A stretch of 64,000 bases of DNA from Novilysobacter_A longmucuonensis (GCF_046600735.1 NZ_JBJMAW010000010.1:1-64000), one strand, 5' to 3'; shown: positions 25,821-34,517, numbered from the stretch's first letter. Notes: generated by a model not told the origin, from the letters alone. Made by a program: numbers and translations.

Positions 25821-27326
25821 ATGAACCACCTGGCCGCAATAGTGGTTGCCGTCACGGCGGCCGCATCCACTCCGACGATGGCCGGACCCTTCCCGGATCT
25901 CGACGGGCTGGCCGACCTCATCCATGAGACGCATGACGCTACCGCGCATCCTTTCGGCACGGCGGTGGCCGTCGTCAAGGACGGCGAGGTCATCTACGAG
26001 GGCTATTTCGGCTTCCGGGACATCAAGCGACAGGCGCCGGTGACCCGCGATACGGTCTTCTACATCGCCTCGGCGACCAAGCCCTTCGTGGCACTGAACG
26101 CACTGCTGAAAGAGCAAGAAGGGCAGCTGGATACGAGCACTTCAGTGCGGCAGATGTTTCCCGATCTCCGCTTCGCGGGCTTTGATCCGGAAGACGTGAC
26201 CATCAGGGACCTGCTTGTCCACACCTCCGGCATCGACAATCCCGCGCTGGTCTGGGCGACCGCATTCAGCGGGGTGCACGACGCGCAATCTCGGCGCCGC
26301 CTCGTCGCGGCGTCCCGACCGCACGAGGAGGCGGCGCGGGGAGCGTTCGAGTACACCAATGTGGGCTACAACATCCTCAGCGTCTGGCTGGATGAGCGCT
26401 TCGGGATGTCCTGGCAGGACCAGCTGGACAACACGCTCTTCGAGCCACTGGGCATGCAGCGCACGTCGGCCCGTATGAGCGAGGCTTCGATGAAGGGCTG
26501 GCCGCTCGCAGAACCCTATTCGTTTGCCAGTGCGGAACCGGACGAGCCGCTGTATCTGGTCAAGACCGACAACACCATGCACGCGGCCGGTGGCATGGTC
26601 TCCACCGCGCCGGATCTGGCGAAGTTCCTGGTGGCCCAGCTTTCATCCGGCGTGCCGGGTGACCATCCGGTTTTGCCGGCCGCCTTGATAGACCGCTCGC
26701 ATGTGCCCCAGGTGACGCTCGAATCCAGCTATCTGGACTTCCGGCGCACGGGCTATGCGTGGGGCTGGTACACCGGTGAGTACAAGCACAGGACGATGCT
26801 GCATCACTTCGGCGGATTCGCGGGATTCCACGCGCATTTGTCCTTCATGCCGGACGAGAACATCGGGCTGGTGGTCCTGAACAACGACGACTTCCTGGGT
26901 GCGCGCCTGACGAACCTGATCGCTGACCATGTGTATGGCGTCCTTCTGGAACAACCGGGGATACAGTCAGGCGTGGCGAAACGATTCGACGAGCTCCGGA
27001 TAAAAGCCGTGGAATTTCGGGGTTCGGCGCAGGAGCACCTAAAAGAGATCAGGGCGCGTGCGTGGAATCTTTCCCGGCCGCGTGTGGCATATGCCGGTAC
27101 CTACTCGAACGATCTTCTGGGCGAGATGACGGTCGCATCGAGCGATGACCAGGAGATGCTCATCCGCTGGGGGCGGTTGCTGACAACGGCGACCGGCCAT
27201 GAGCAGGAGGACCATGTCCGTGTCGAGCTTGCACCAAACTCGGGCAAGGTTCTTCGCTTCCAGGTCAACGGCGGAAGCGTCGAAGCCCTTGTGTTCGACG
27301 GGATCGAGTTTGTCAGAGCACCTTAG
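25821..27326 (+). CDS. Secreted serine hydrolase, class C beta-lactamase-like, with C-terminal extension
   Basis: A 501-residue exported protein. After a signal peptide (NHLAAIVVAVTAAASTPTMA) comes the penicillin-binding/class C fold with SxxK (IASATKPF), YxN (EYTNVGYN) and HxG-like (LHHFGGFAGF) motifs, all three catalytic elements intact. The last 120 residues form a separate C-terminal domain, as in DUF3471-type tails of this family. The substrate is unknown. ATG 25821 follows AAGGAAA and starts the signal peptide. It belongs to the same enzyme superfamily as the gene at 437-1492 but is not a close copy. It may be in one transcript with the small membrane protein upstream. Confidence 0.87.
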   Translation: MNHLAAIVVAVTAAASTPTMAGPFPDLDGLADLIHETHDATAHPFGTAVAVVKDGEVIYEGYFGFRDIKRQAPVTRDTVFYIASATKPFVALNALLKEQEGQLDTSTSVRQMFPDLRFAGFDPEDVTIRDLLVHTSGIDNPALVWATAFSGVHDAQSRRRLVAASRPHEEAARGAFEYTNVGYNILSVWLDERFGMSWQDQLDNTLFEPLGMQRTSARMSEASMKGWPLAEPYSFASAEPDEPLYLVKTDNTMHAAGGMVSTAPDLAKFLVAQLSSGVPGDHPVLPAALIDRSHVPQVTLESSYLDFRRTGYAWGWYTGEYKHRTMLHHFGGFAGFHAHLSFMPDENIGLVVLNNDDFLGARLTNLIADHVYGVLLEQPGIQSGVAKRFDELRIKAVEFRGSAQEHLKEIRARAWNLSRPRVAYAGTYSNDLLGEMTVASSDDQEMLIRWGRLLTTATGHEQEDHVRVELAPNSGKVLRFQVNGGSVEALVFDGIEFVRAP

Positions 27327-27399
27327 GTGTACATGGTGACTCGCACTCATGCGGTCCTCGGCGATCGCCCTGGAGGGGCAGCTCGTGGCCGTAAGCGGT

Positions 27400-27426
27400 C
27401 GCGGGCATGGCCCGCTCCTACAAAAG
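27400..27426. repeat. GTAG-type REP element, single unit
   Basis: Leftward it reads TTTTGTAGGAGCGGGCCATG followed by CCCGCGAC, the same variant as the pair after lpxH. It lies downstream of the serine hydrolase gene. Confidence 0.7.
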
Positions 27427-27489
27427 CATCGATCGCGGGTGGCGGGCTCCCGCAGGATCAGACAGTCCTTCACGCAACGCGCCGCAACG

Positions 27490-27518
27490 AAAAAGCCCCG
27501 CATCGGCGGGGCTTTTTT
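27490..27518 (-). terminator. Rho-independent terminator of the THX gene
   Basis: AAAAGCCCCGC (27491-27501) pairs with GCGGGGCTTTT (27506-27516) around a 4-base loop, with T/A runs on both sides. It ends the leftward THX transcript 21 bp after its stop and may also act on the rightward serine hydrolase transcript. Confidence 0.85.
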
Positions 27519-27539
27519 GCTGACGCCATCGGGCGGCGT

Positions 27540-27728
27540 TTATTCCTTGGCAGCAGCCTTCTTGGCCACTTTCTTGGCCGGCGCCTTGGTGGCGGTCCGG
27601 GTGGTGGTGGTCTTCTTCGCCACCGGTGCGGCCGGGGTGCCGGCGGTCTTGCTCACGGCCTTGCGGGCGTTGCCGTAGCTGGAATTGAAACGCTTGCCCT
27701 TGGCGGTCTTGCGGTCGCCTTTGCCCAT
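27540..27728 (-). CDS. 30S ribosomal protein THX
   Basis: A 62-residue basic protein beginning MGKGDRKTAKGKRFNSSYGN, the family signature of the small-subunit protein THX. The C-terminal half is a Lys/Ala-rich extension (TKAPAKKVAKKAAAKE) of the type seen in other proteobacterial homologues. THX binds 16S rRNA near the head of the 30S subunit. AGGAGCACGACC precedes the ATG, and a strong terminator follows. It stands as a single gene. Confidence 0.85.
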   Translation of the reverse strand: MGKGDRKTAKGKRFNSSYGNARKAVSKTAGTPAAPVAKKTTTTRTATKAPAKKVAKKAAAKE

Positions 27729-27817
27729 GGTCGTGCTCCTGAAAAAACAGTGTCTAAAGAGGTCGCGCGGCTGCGCGCGAGGCTGCGAAGCCTAGCATAT
27801 CCGGGGCTCGCAGCGGG

Positions 27818-28207
27818 TCAGCGGCGTGTGGCGTGGGTCAGGCGCAGGTTGATCAGGTGGGCCGCCGCCAGCGCCAGGCCGCCGATGGTCATCATCACCA
27901 CGTGGGTCATGGTGTGGTCGTGCAGCGCGGTGAACGAAGCCACCCACACCAGCAGCAGCCCGGGCACCAGCAGCACCCAGGCATGGAAGGCGCGATGGCG
28001 GCGGTAGCCCAGGCCCAGCGTGGTCGCGCCCAGCAGCGAGGCGAACACCACGAACGCCTGGTCGAAGTCGATCCAGCCGCCGATCTTCAGCCCGAGCGCC
28101 GGTATCAAGCCCAGCAACACCGGCAGCAAGGCGCAATGCACGGCGCAGAGGAACGAAGCGGCGAAACCGACGCGGTCGGCAGTGCGTAGGGTCTGGGATG
28201 GGGGCAT
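27818..28207 (-). CDS. MerC-domain membrane protein of the zinc locus
   Basis: A 129-residue protein with about four membrane helices and the MerC-type metal motif CAVHCALLPVLL near the N-terminus, plus His-containing loops (TALHDHTMTH). MerC was first described in mercury transport; many chromosomal MerC-domain proteins sit in zinc- or iron-regulated loci. Here it is read divergently from a ZnuD-like receptor across a Zur-box-like sequence, so zinc import or zinc-starvation adaptation is the likelier role. ATG 28207 aligns the domain; an in-frame start at 28261 would run through the operator. Confidence 0.78.
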   Translation of the reverse strand: MPPSQTLRTADRVGFAASFLCAVHCALLPVLLGLIPALGLKIGGWIDFDQAFVVFASLLGATTLGLGYRRHRAFHAWVLLVPGLLLVWVASFTALHDHTMTHVVMMTIGGLALAAAHLINLRLTHATRR

Positions 28208-28246
28208 GGCTGGAGGCACGACGCTCAAGGGGGTGCGGAACGACTT

Positions 28247-28264
28247 GAAACAATATAACATTTC
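28247..28264. promoter_or_regulatory. Candidate Zur box between merC-like and znuD-like genes
   Basis: Leftward the site reads GAAATGTTATATTGTTTC. The half GAAATGTTATA matches the enterobacterial Zur-box half-site exactly, and GTTTC ends the imperfect second half. It is the AT-rich centre of the 86-bp divergent region, about 40 bp from the MerC-domain start and 30 bp from the receptor start. A zur gene lies in the same neighbourhood at 30658-31158. Confidence 0.6.
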
Positions 28265-28293
28265 GATTCGTCTCCGTAGTGTAGCCCTTCTTC

Positions 28294-30525
28294 ATGAATT
28301 CGTCTTTCATCCGACGCGACTGCGCTCCACGCGCCGCACTCCAGCGCGCCCCGCTGTATCTCGCCCTGCTGGCTGTCTCCCCGGTGCTCTGGGCCCAGGA
28401 GGACCCGCGCCACACCGAGGCGACCGACCTGGATGCGGTGGTGGTGCGGGCCAGCCCATTGGCGCGCACCGCCGAGGATCTCGCCCGCCCGGTCGAAGTG
28501 CTGGCCGGCGAACGGCTCGATGCGGCCAAGGCCAGCTCGCTCGGCGAGACCGTGAACAAGCTGCCGGGCGTGCAGTCGTCGTACTTCGGTCCCGGCGTCG
28601 GCCGGCCGGTCATCCGCGGGTTCGATGGCGCGCGCGTGCAGGTGCTCAGCGATGGGCTCAGTTCCGGCGACGTGTCGACCGTCAGCGTCGATCACGCGGT
28701 CACGGTCGAGCCGTTCCTGGCCAACCAGATCGAGGTCCTGAAGGGCCCGGCGACCCTGCTGTACGGCAGCGGCGCGATCGGCGGCGCGGTCAACGTGGTC
28801 GACGGCCGCATCCCCGAGCTCACCACCCTGCAACCGCTGGAAGGCCGCGCCGAGCTGCGCGCCGGCACGGTCAACGACGAGCGCACCGGCATGGCCCGGC
28901 TCGATGGCACCTCGGCGTCGGGCAATCTCGTGTTCCATTTCGACGCGCTGCATCGCGAGACCGGTGACTACGAGATTCCCGGTTTTGCCGAGAGCGCGGC
29001 GCTGCTGGCGTCCGAAGGCGAGACGCCGGACCCCGACGAGCAGGGCGTGCTTCCGAACAGCGCGTTGCGCACCGACAGCGGCGCGCTCGGCCTGTCCTGG
29101 GTCGGCGACCGCGGCTTCATCGGCGTCGGCGCCAGCTTGTTCAACACGCGCTACGGCGTGCCAGGCCATGCCGAACACGAAGAGCACGGCGATGAAGACG
29201 AGGAGGAGCACGAGGAAGAAGAGGAAGAAGGCCATGGCGAGGAAGGCGCGGTCCGCATCGTCATGGACCAGCGCCGCAGCGAGATCCGCGGCGGCCTGAA
29301 CGACCTCGGTACGCTCGGGGGGGCACTCCAATCACTGCGGATAAAGCTCGCCAACACCGTCTATACCCACACCGAATTCGAGGGCGACGAAGTCGGCACC
29401 GTGTTCGACAACGACAGCATCGAGGCGCGGTTGGAACTGGTGCACCAGCCGCTGGCGGGCTGGGACGGCGCGCTCGGTGCGCAGTTCTCGCAGCGCGATT
29501 TCCTGGCGATCGGCGCGGAGGCGTTCGTGCCCGGCTCCGAGTCACGCGACACCGGCGTATTCTGGATCGGCGAGCGCCGGCTGTTTGACGGCGCAAACGG
29601 CGGCGCGATGGTCGAACTGGGCGCGCGCCACGACCGCAACCGGGTCGATGTCGACGATGCCACCGCGATCGGGCCGGACCGCGCGTTCGAGACCATCAGC
29701 GCCTCGGCCGCGTTGCGCTGGAACATCAGCGAGCCGTTCCACGTCTCGATCGGACTCGATCGGGCACAGCGCTCGCCGACCGCCGAGGAGCTGTATTCCA
29801 ACGGCCTGCACGTCGCCACCGGCAGCATCGAGTTGGGCAACCCGCGGCTCGACGTGGAGACCGCCAACCGCGCCGAGTTCGGCCTGCACTGGCACACCGG
29901 CCCGCTGCGCGTCGGCGCGCAGGTCTACCACGTGCGCTTCGACGACTTCGTCTACCTGGCCGACACCGGCACCGCCGACGATGGCCTGCCGGTGCGGGTG
30001 TGGACCCAGGACGATGCGCGCTTCAACGGCGCCGAGGCCGAGGTCGACTGGACCTTCGCCGACAACGACAGCGGCGCCTGGGCAGTGCGCGTGTTCGGCG
30101 ATGTGGTCCGCGCCGAGCTGACCGGCAGCGGCACGCGGCCGCTCGATGTCTCGGTCCCGCATGGCGACCGCACCGACGATTACACGGTCGATCTCACGCG
30201 TGGCGGAAACCTGCCGCGCATCGCGCCGTCGCGGCTGGGCGGCGAGCTGCGCTGGGAACACGGTCCGCTGCGCGCCTCGCTGGGCGCGGTGCGTTACGCG
30301 CGCCAGGATGACGTCGCCGCCTTCGAGACCGCGACGGCGGGCTACACCCTGGTCGACGCGCACCTCGCCTGGCATATCGACCGCAGCGGCGGCAACGCGT
30401 GGGAGGTGTTCCTGGACGGCAGCAACCTGCTCGACGAGGAGGCGCGCGTGCATACCTCGTTCCTCAAGGACCTGGCGCCGTTGCCGGGGCGTGGGGTGGC
30501 GTTCGGGGTGCGGGCGTTCTTCTGA
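28294..30525 (+). CDS. TonB-dependent outer-membrane receptor, ZnuD-like zinc uptake
   Basis: A 743-residue TonB-dependent receptor with a signal peptide ending at LWA-QED. The plug domain is about residues 45-160 (LGETVNKLPGVQSSYFGPGV, RPVIRGFDG, LLYGSGAIGGAVNVVDG), followed by a beta-barrel ending in Phe (GVRAFF). A 26-residue acidic/His tract lies at residues 292-317 with five His (292, 295, 298, 306, 314) among many Glu; ZnuD-type zinc receptors carry comparable metal-binding loops. With the candidate Zur box upstream and zur downstream, zinc import is the best reading. The receptor is convergent with zur across a perfect 30-bp inverted repeat. Confidence 0.87.
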   Translation: MNSSFIRRDCAPRAALQRAPLYLALLAVSPVLWAQEDPRHTEATDLDAVVVRASPLARTAEDLARPVEVLAGERLDAAKASSLGETVNKLPGVQSSYFGPGVGRPVIRGFDGARVQVLSDGLSSGDVSTVSVDHAVTVEPFLANQIEVLKGPATLLYGSGAIGGAVNVVDGRIPELTTLQPLEGRAELRAGTVNDERTGMARLDGTSASGNLVFHFDALHRETGDYEIPGFAESAALLASEGETPDPDEQGVLPNSALRTDSGALGLSWVGDRGFIGVGASLFNTRYGVPGHAEHEEHGDEDEEEHEEEEEEGHGEEGAVRIVMDQRRSEIRGGLNDLGTLGGALQSLRIKLANTVYTHTEFEGDEVGTVFDNDSIEARLELVHQPLAGWDGALGAQFSQRDFLAIGAEAFVPGSESRDTGVFWIGERRLFDGANGGAMVELGARHDRNRVDVDDATAIGPDRAFETISASAALRWNISEPFHVSIGLDRAQRSPTAEELYSNGLHVATGSIELGNPRLDVETANRAEFGLHWHTGPLRVGAQVYHVRFDDFVYLADTGTADDGLPVRVWTQDDARFNGAEAEVDWTFADNDSGAWAVRVFGDVVRAELTGSGTRPLDVSVPHGDRTDDYTVDLTRGGNLPRIAPSRLGGELRWEHGPLRASLGAVRYARQDDVAAFETATAGYTLVDAHLAWHIDRSGGNAWEVFLDGSNLLDEEARVHTSFLKDLAPLPGRGVAFGVRAFF

Positions 30526-30556
30526 ACCACAATCGCCGCGGCAGGCCCCCGAAACC

Positions 30557-30580
30557 GTAGGAGCGGCTTCAGCCGCGACC
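30557..30580. repeat. GTAG-type REP unit after the znuD-like gene
   Basis: This unit reads GTAGGAGCGGCTTCAGCC followed by GCGACC, the commonest REP variant of the window. Confidence 0.75.
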
Positions 30581-30590
30581 CGTTGTCTCC

Positions 30591-30662
30591 TGTAGGAGCG
30601 ACGTGAGTCGCGACCGCGCAGGTTCGGATGCTTGCGCGGTCGCGACTCACGTCGCTCCTACA
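30591..30662. repeat. Perfect 30-bp inverted repeat (REP pair) between convergent genes
   Basis: The arms 30591-30620 and 30633-30662 are exact reverse complements, each beginning TGTAGGAGCGACGTGAGTCG on its own strand, with a 12-base loop. The element lies between the stops of the znuD-like and zur genes and can serve as a terminator or mRNA stabiliser on both strands. The zur stop codon (30658-30660) is inside the right arm. Confidence 0.85.
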
Positions 30663-31158
30663 GCTCCGGCGCGCTTGCTCGCTTCGCACAAGCAGCACAC
30701 AACCCATGCACTTCCAATGTCTGCGCCTGCGGCACGAAGCCCAGCGCGCGCGCACGCTGGTCGAGTGCATCGACGATCTGCTCGTCCTCCAACTCGGTCG
30801 CGCAATGGCAGCGGTCGCAGATCAGGAACGGCACCGCGTGCTGCTCACCGCCGGGGTGGTGGCAACCGACGAACGCGTTGATCGAGGCGAGCTTGTGGAT
30901 GAAGCCGTGCTCGAGCAGGAAGTCGAGCGCGCGGTACACCGTCGGCGGCGCGGCGGCGTCATGGGTTTCCTTCATCTGGTCGAGCAGTTCGTAGGCCTTG
31001 AGCGGCCGGTCGGCATCGCCGATCAGCCGCAGCGCGTGGGCGCGGATCGGGGTCAGCCGCAGGCCGCGCTGCTCGCAGGCCCGCTCCACTTCCTGCACGT
31101 AGGCGGCGCCGTCGTGGACGTGGTGGTGCGGGTCGGTGCAGGCGTGGTCTTCACTCAT
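30658..31158 (-). CDS. zur: Zur, Fur-family zinc-responsive repressor
   Basis: A 166-residue Fur-superfamily protein. The winged helix covers about residues 20-95 (RGLRLTPIRAHALRLIG, PPTVYRALDFLLEHGFIHK), and the regulatory domain has the zinc-site residues in HHPGGEQHAVPFLICDRCHC and the C-terminal HGLCAAC. CDRC and CAAC supply the structural zinc Cys4 site. Zur rather than Fur is supported by the CAAC end and by the neighbouring MerC/ZnuD-like genes. The start lies 21 bp after gltX, so read-through from gltX is likely. Its TAG stop is part of a REP palindrome. Confidence 0.85.
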   Translation of the reverse strand: MSEDHACTDPHHHVHDGAAYVQEVERACEQRGLRLTPIRAHALRLIGDADRPLKAYELLDQMKETHDAAAPPTVYRALDFLLEHGFIHKLASINAFVGCHHPGGEQHAVPFLICDRCHCATELEDEQIVDALDQRARALGFVPQAQTLEVHGLCAACAKRASAPEL

Positions 31159-31179
31159 TGCAGGTGGCCTCCAAGGGGC

Positions 31180-32586
31180 TCATCCGGCGGCGGGAATCTT
31201 GCCCAGGGCGGTGTCGATGCGTTGCAGGGCCTGCGCCTGGCCGGCGAGATACACGGTGTGCGAGATGTCGGGACTGACCTGGGTGCCGGTGATCGCCACG
31301 CGCAGCGGCTGGGCGACCTTGCCCATGCCCAGCCCCAGCGCCTCGGCGGTCTCGTGCAGCGCGCCCGCCACCGCCTCTGCGCTCCAGGCGGGAAGGCGCG
31401 CGAGGCGTTCGCGCGCACCGGCCAGCGGCGCCTGGGCGCCCGCGTTGAGGTGCTTGGCGACGGCGGCATCGTCGTACTGCTCGATCGGGCGGTACCAGAC
31501 CGCCGCGCGCTCGGCCATGTCCTTCAGCGTCTGCACGCGATCGCGCAGCGCGATCACCACATCGGCCGGCGCCGGGCCGCTGGCGAGGTCGAAGCCGTTG
31601 TTTTCCAGATGCCACACCAGGTGCGTTGCGACCTCGGCCGGGTCGTCGGCCTTCAGGTATTGCTGGTTGAGCCAGCCGAGCTTGGCGGTATCGAAGCGCG
31701 CGGCCGACTGGTTGACGTCCTCGATCCGGAACAGCCGCACCATGTCCTCGACCGAAAAGATCTCCTGGTCACCGTGCGACCAGCCCAGCCGCACCAGGTA
31801 GTTCAGCAGTGCGTGCGGCAGGTAGCCATCGTCGCGGTACTGCATCACCCCGACCGCGCCGTGGCGCTTGGACAGCTTGGTGCCGTCGGCGCCGAGGATC
31901 ATCGGCAGGTGGGCGAACGCCGGCACCGGGGCGCCGAGCGCCTGGTACAGGTTCACCTGGCGCGGGGTGTTGTTGACGTGGTCGTCGCCGCGGATCACAT
32001 CGGTGATCCGCATGTCCAGGTCATCGACCACGACCGCGAAGTTGTAGGTCGGAAAACCGTCCGAGCGGATCAGCACCAGGTCGTCGAGCTCGGTGTTGCT
32101 CCAGACGATGCGGCCCTTGACCTTGTCCTCGAACGCGACCTCGCCCGCCAGCGGGTTCTTGAAGCGGATGACCTTGTTGGGGTCGTCGCGGTCGGGCAGG
32201 CCCAGGTCGCGCGCGCGGCCGTCGTAGCGCGGCTTGTTGCCGGCGGCCTGCGCCGCTTCGCGCATCGCGTCGATCTCCTCGCGCGACTCGTACGCGTAAT
32301 AGGCCTTGCCGGCCTGGACCAGCTCGCTGGCGACCTGGCGGTAGCGCTCAAAGCGGTGGGTCTGGTAGATCGGACCTTCGTCGGCGTCCAACCCGAGCCA
32401 GCGCATGCCGTCGATGATCGCCTGCACCGCCGCGTCGGTACTGCGCTCGCGGTCGGTGTCCTCAACGCGCAGGATGAACTGGCCGCCTCGGCGACGCGCC
32501 TCCAACCAGCAATACAGCGCAGTGCGCGCACCGCCGATGTGCAGGTAGCCGGTGGGACTGGGGGCGAAACGGGTGCGGCAGGACAT
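31180..32586 (-). CDS. gltX: Glutamyl-tRNA synthetase
   Basis: A 468-residue class I aminoacyl-tRNA synthetase that charges tRNA-Glu. The HIGH motif is in FAPSPTGYLHIGGARTAL (His16), and the KMSKS equivalent is KLSKRHG. ILRVEDTDRERS and TYNFAVVVDDLDM are typical family blocks, and the length is normal for a bacterial GltX. The start is the first ATG after the GTAG palindrome at 32624-32692. It precedes zur by 21 bp on the same strand. Confidence 0.96.
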   Translation of the reverse strand: MSCRTRFAPSPTGYLHIGGARTALYCWLEARRRGGQFILRVEDTDRERSTDAAVQAIIDGMRWLGLDADEGPIYQTHRFERYRQVASELVQAGKAYYAYESREEIDAMREAAQAAGNKPRYDGRARDLGLPDRDDPNKVIRFKNPLAGEVAFEDKVKGRIVWSNTELDDLVLIRSDGFPTYNFAVVVDDLDMRITDVIRGDDHVNNTPRQVNLYQALGAPVPAFAHLPMILGADGTKLSKRHGAVGVMQYRDDGYLPHALLNYLVRLGWSHGDQEIFSVEDMVRLFRIEDVNQSAARFDTAKLGWLNQQYLKADDPAEVATHLVWHLENNGFDLASGPAPADVVIALRDRVQTLKDMAERAAVWYRPIEQYDDAAVAKHLNAGAQAPLAGARERLARLPAWSAEAVAGALHETAEALGLGMGKVAQPLRVAITGTQVSPDISHTVYLAGQAQALQRIDTALGKIPAAG

Positions 32587-32623
32587 GCGGTGGCGCTCGA
32601 TAACGACAATGCGCGATTTTACC

Positions 32624-32692
32624 GCGTAGAGCCGAGCTTGCTCGGCTGCGCCTCTCCCACCTTCCCGCAGCCGAGCAAGCTCGGCTCTACGC
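32624..32692. repeat. SMAG-like GTAG palindrome, perfect 27-bp arms
   Basis: Arms 32624-32650 and 32666-32692 are exact reverse complements (core GTAGAGCCGAGCTTGCTCGG) with a 15-base loop. The sequence resembles the GTAG-headed elements of Stenotrophomonas. It lies between the divergent gltX and lpxH genes, so it is in both leaders. Confidence 0.85.
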
Positions 32693-32737
32693 CGAAGGAA
32701 GTCCCATCAACAGCGGATATCGGAGGACAATGCCGCC

Positions 32738-33469
32738 ATGCCCACCCTCTTCATCTCCGACCTGCACCTGGACGCCGAGCGCCCGCAGATCACTGGCCTG
32801 TTCGAGCGCTTCCTGCGTGACCAGGCCCGTAGCGCCGAGGCCTTGTACATCCTGGGTGACCTGTTCGAGGCCTGGGTCGGCGACGATGATCCCTCCGAGA
32901 CCGGCGCGCGCGTCGCAGCCGGGCTGGGCGCGCTGCGCGAGGCCGGGGTGCCGGTGTATTTCATCCGCGGCAACCGTGATTTCCTGCTCGGGCTGGACTA
33001 CGCGCGCCGCGCCGGGATGACCATTCTGCCGGACCCGGCGGTGGTGATGCTGTACGGCCGGCCGACCCTGCTGATGCACGGCGATACCTTGTGCACCGAC
33101 GATGTCGCCTACCAGCATTTCCGCGTGCAGACGCGGAATCCGCAGTGGCAGGCGGAGTTCCTGGCGCAACCGCTGGCCGCGCGGCTCGCGTTCGCGCAGC
33201 AGGCGCGCGCGGCGAGCCAGGCCCACCAGTCGGGGCTGCAATCGCAAGGGACCATGGAGGCGATCACCGACGTCGCGCCGGCCACGGTCGAAGGCACATT
33301 GGCGCAGTTCGGCATCGACACCCTGATCCACGGGCATACCCATCGGCCGGCGGTGCATGAGCTCGAGATTGCCGGTACCCCATGCCGAAGGATTGTGCTG
33401 GGGGACTGGTACGAGCAGGGCTCTGTGCTGCGGATCGATGCAACCGGCGCTCGCCTGGAGGTCTTGTAG
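32738..33469 (+). CDS. lpxH: UDP-2,3-diacylglucosamine diphosphatase (lipid A synthesis)
   Basis: A 243-residue calcineurin-like phosphoesterase that cleaves UDP-2,3-diacylglucosamine to lipid X and UMP at the inner membrane surface. The metal-ligand blocks are in order: ISDLHLD near residue 7, LGDLFEAW near 41, IRGNRDFLLG near 75, LMHGDTLC near 110, and IHGHTHRPAVHEL near 190. This is the LpxH pattern at normal length. The TAG stop at 33467-33469 lies inside the first REP unit of a tandem REP array. Confidence 0.94.
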   Translation: MPTLFISDLHLDAERPQITGLFERFLRDQARSAEALYILGDLFEAWVGDDDPSETGARVAAGLGALREAGVPVYFIRGNRDFLLGLDYARRAGMTILPDPAVVMLYGRPTLLMHGDTLCTDDVAYQHFRVQTRNPQWQAEFLAQPLAARLAFAQQARAASQAHQSGLQSQGTMEAITDVAPATVEGTLAQFGIDTLIHGHTHRPAVHELEIAGTPCRRIVLGDWYEQGSVLRIDATGARLEVL

Positions 33470-33623
33470 GAGCGGGCCATGCCCGCGACCGGAGATTCGC
33501 TGCGGCGTAATCGCGCCCATGGGGCGCTCCTACAAAAGCCGGCGCGGTCTTGTAGGAGCGGGCCATGCCCGCGACCGGGAGTGCGCGGCGGCGGGCATCG
33601 CGCCCATGGGGCGCTCCTACAAA
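33465..33623. repeat. Tandem pair of REP doublets
   Basis: Two 73-base copies, 33465-33537 and 33551-33623, each carry TGTAGGAGCGGGCCATGCCC, a spacer, and CCATGGGGCGCTCCTACAAA. Each copy can fold as a hairpin, and a 13-base linker separates them. They fill the gap between lpxH and the convergent DUF455 gene. Confidence 0.8.
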
Positions 33624-33630
33624 GAACGGA

Positions 33631-34440
33631 TCAGCGTGCGGCGAGTTGCTGCAGCATCGCCAGCTCCCGCTCGTCGAACCCGGCGGCGCTGCGCGCCTCA
33701 AGGTTGAACGGACCGCGGAGGGCGGTGCGTGCATATTCGCCCAGCAACTCGCGGAACTTCATGGCCGGGTCGGCGCCTTCGCGCTCGCAATACCAGCGGA
33801 ACCAGCGTGAACCGGCGGCCACGTGCGCAACTTCCTCACGCAGGATCAGCTCAAGAATCGTGACCGTGGCGTGGTCGCCGAGGCCGTGCAGCCTGGCGAT
33901 CATCCCCGGGGTGACATCCAGCCCGCGCGCTTCCAGCACCCGCGGCACCAGCGCCATGCGGGCCAGCCCGTCATGCGCGGTTTTCTCGGCCATCTCCCAC
34001 AGCCCGTTGTGGGCATCGAAATCGCCGTAGTCGAAGCCCAGCTGCCGCAGGCGCTCGCGCAGCAGCATGAAATGGCGCGCCTCATCAAAGGCGACGCCGA
34101 CCCAGTCCGCATGGAACGCCTGCGGCAACCCGCGGAAGCGGTAGACCGCGTCCCAGGCCAGGTCGATCGCGTTGAACTCGATATGCGCGATCGCATGCAC
34201 GAACGCGGCGCGGCCTTCGTCGGTGCCAAGGCCGCGTTTGGGCAACTCGCGCGGGTGCACCAGCCTGGGCCGCTGTGGCCGGCCGGGCATGCCGATCGAC
34301 TCCGGCGGCGGCGCATCGTCGGGGATCGCCAGCTCGCCACGGGCGAAGGCCTCGGCGGCGGCGAAGGTCGCGCTGACCTTGGCCTCCGGCGTGGCGGCAT
34401 CGAGACAGGTGCGGGCGGCGTCGAACAGCGATGGATGCAT
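33631..34440 (-). CDS. DUF455 ferritin-like protein
   Basis: A 269-residue protein of the DUF455 family. The signature GMPGRPQRPRLVHPRELPKR is near residue 50. The helical ferritin-like core carries the probable di-metal carboxylate/His set in HAIAHIEFNAIDLAWDAVY, FDEARHFMLLRERL and LREEVAHVAAGSRWF. No catalysed reaction is established for DUF455. I start at ATG 34440; the codon before it is an in-frame GTG. It lies in a REP-rich stretch between lpxH and purF and is probably a separate transcript. Confidence 0.85.
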   Translation of the reverse strand: MHPSLFDAARTCLDAATPEAKVSATFAAAEAFARGELAIPDDAPPPESIGMPGRPQRPRLVHPRELPKRGLGTDEGRAAFVHAIAHIEFNAIDLAWDAVYRFRGLPQAFHADWVGVAFDEARHFMLLRERLRQLGFDYGDFDAHNGLWEMAEKTAHDGLARMALVPRVLEARGLDVTPGMIARLHGLGDHATVTILELILREEVAHVAAGSRWFRWYCEREGADPAMKFRELLGEYARTALRGPFNLEARSAAGFDERELAMLQQLAAR

Positions 34441-34450
34441 CACAAGCTTT

Positions 34451-34474
34451 TGTAGGAGCGGCTTCAGCCGCGAT
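34451..34474. repeat. GTAG-type REP unit upstream of DUF455
   Basis: TGTAGGAGCGGCTTCAGCCG followed by CGAT. It lies in the leader of the DUF455 gene. Confidence 0.75.
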
Positions 34475-34517
34475 GGAAATGACGCGTTGCGCCTGAAAGG
34501 GCATGCTCTCGTCTACT

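Noticed and set aside
30557..30662. CRISPR array or integron sites
   Set aside because: The units are REP palindromes found singly or in facing pairs all over the window, with no regular spacers and no cas or integrase genes.
30628..32820. 730-residue rightward open frame opposite zur and gltX
   Set aside because: It is a shadow of well-supported zur and gltX on the other strand, and its composition is that of antisense coding DNA.
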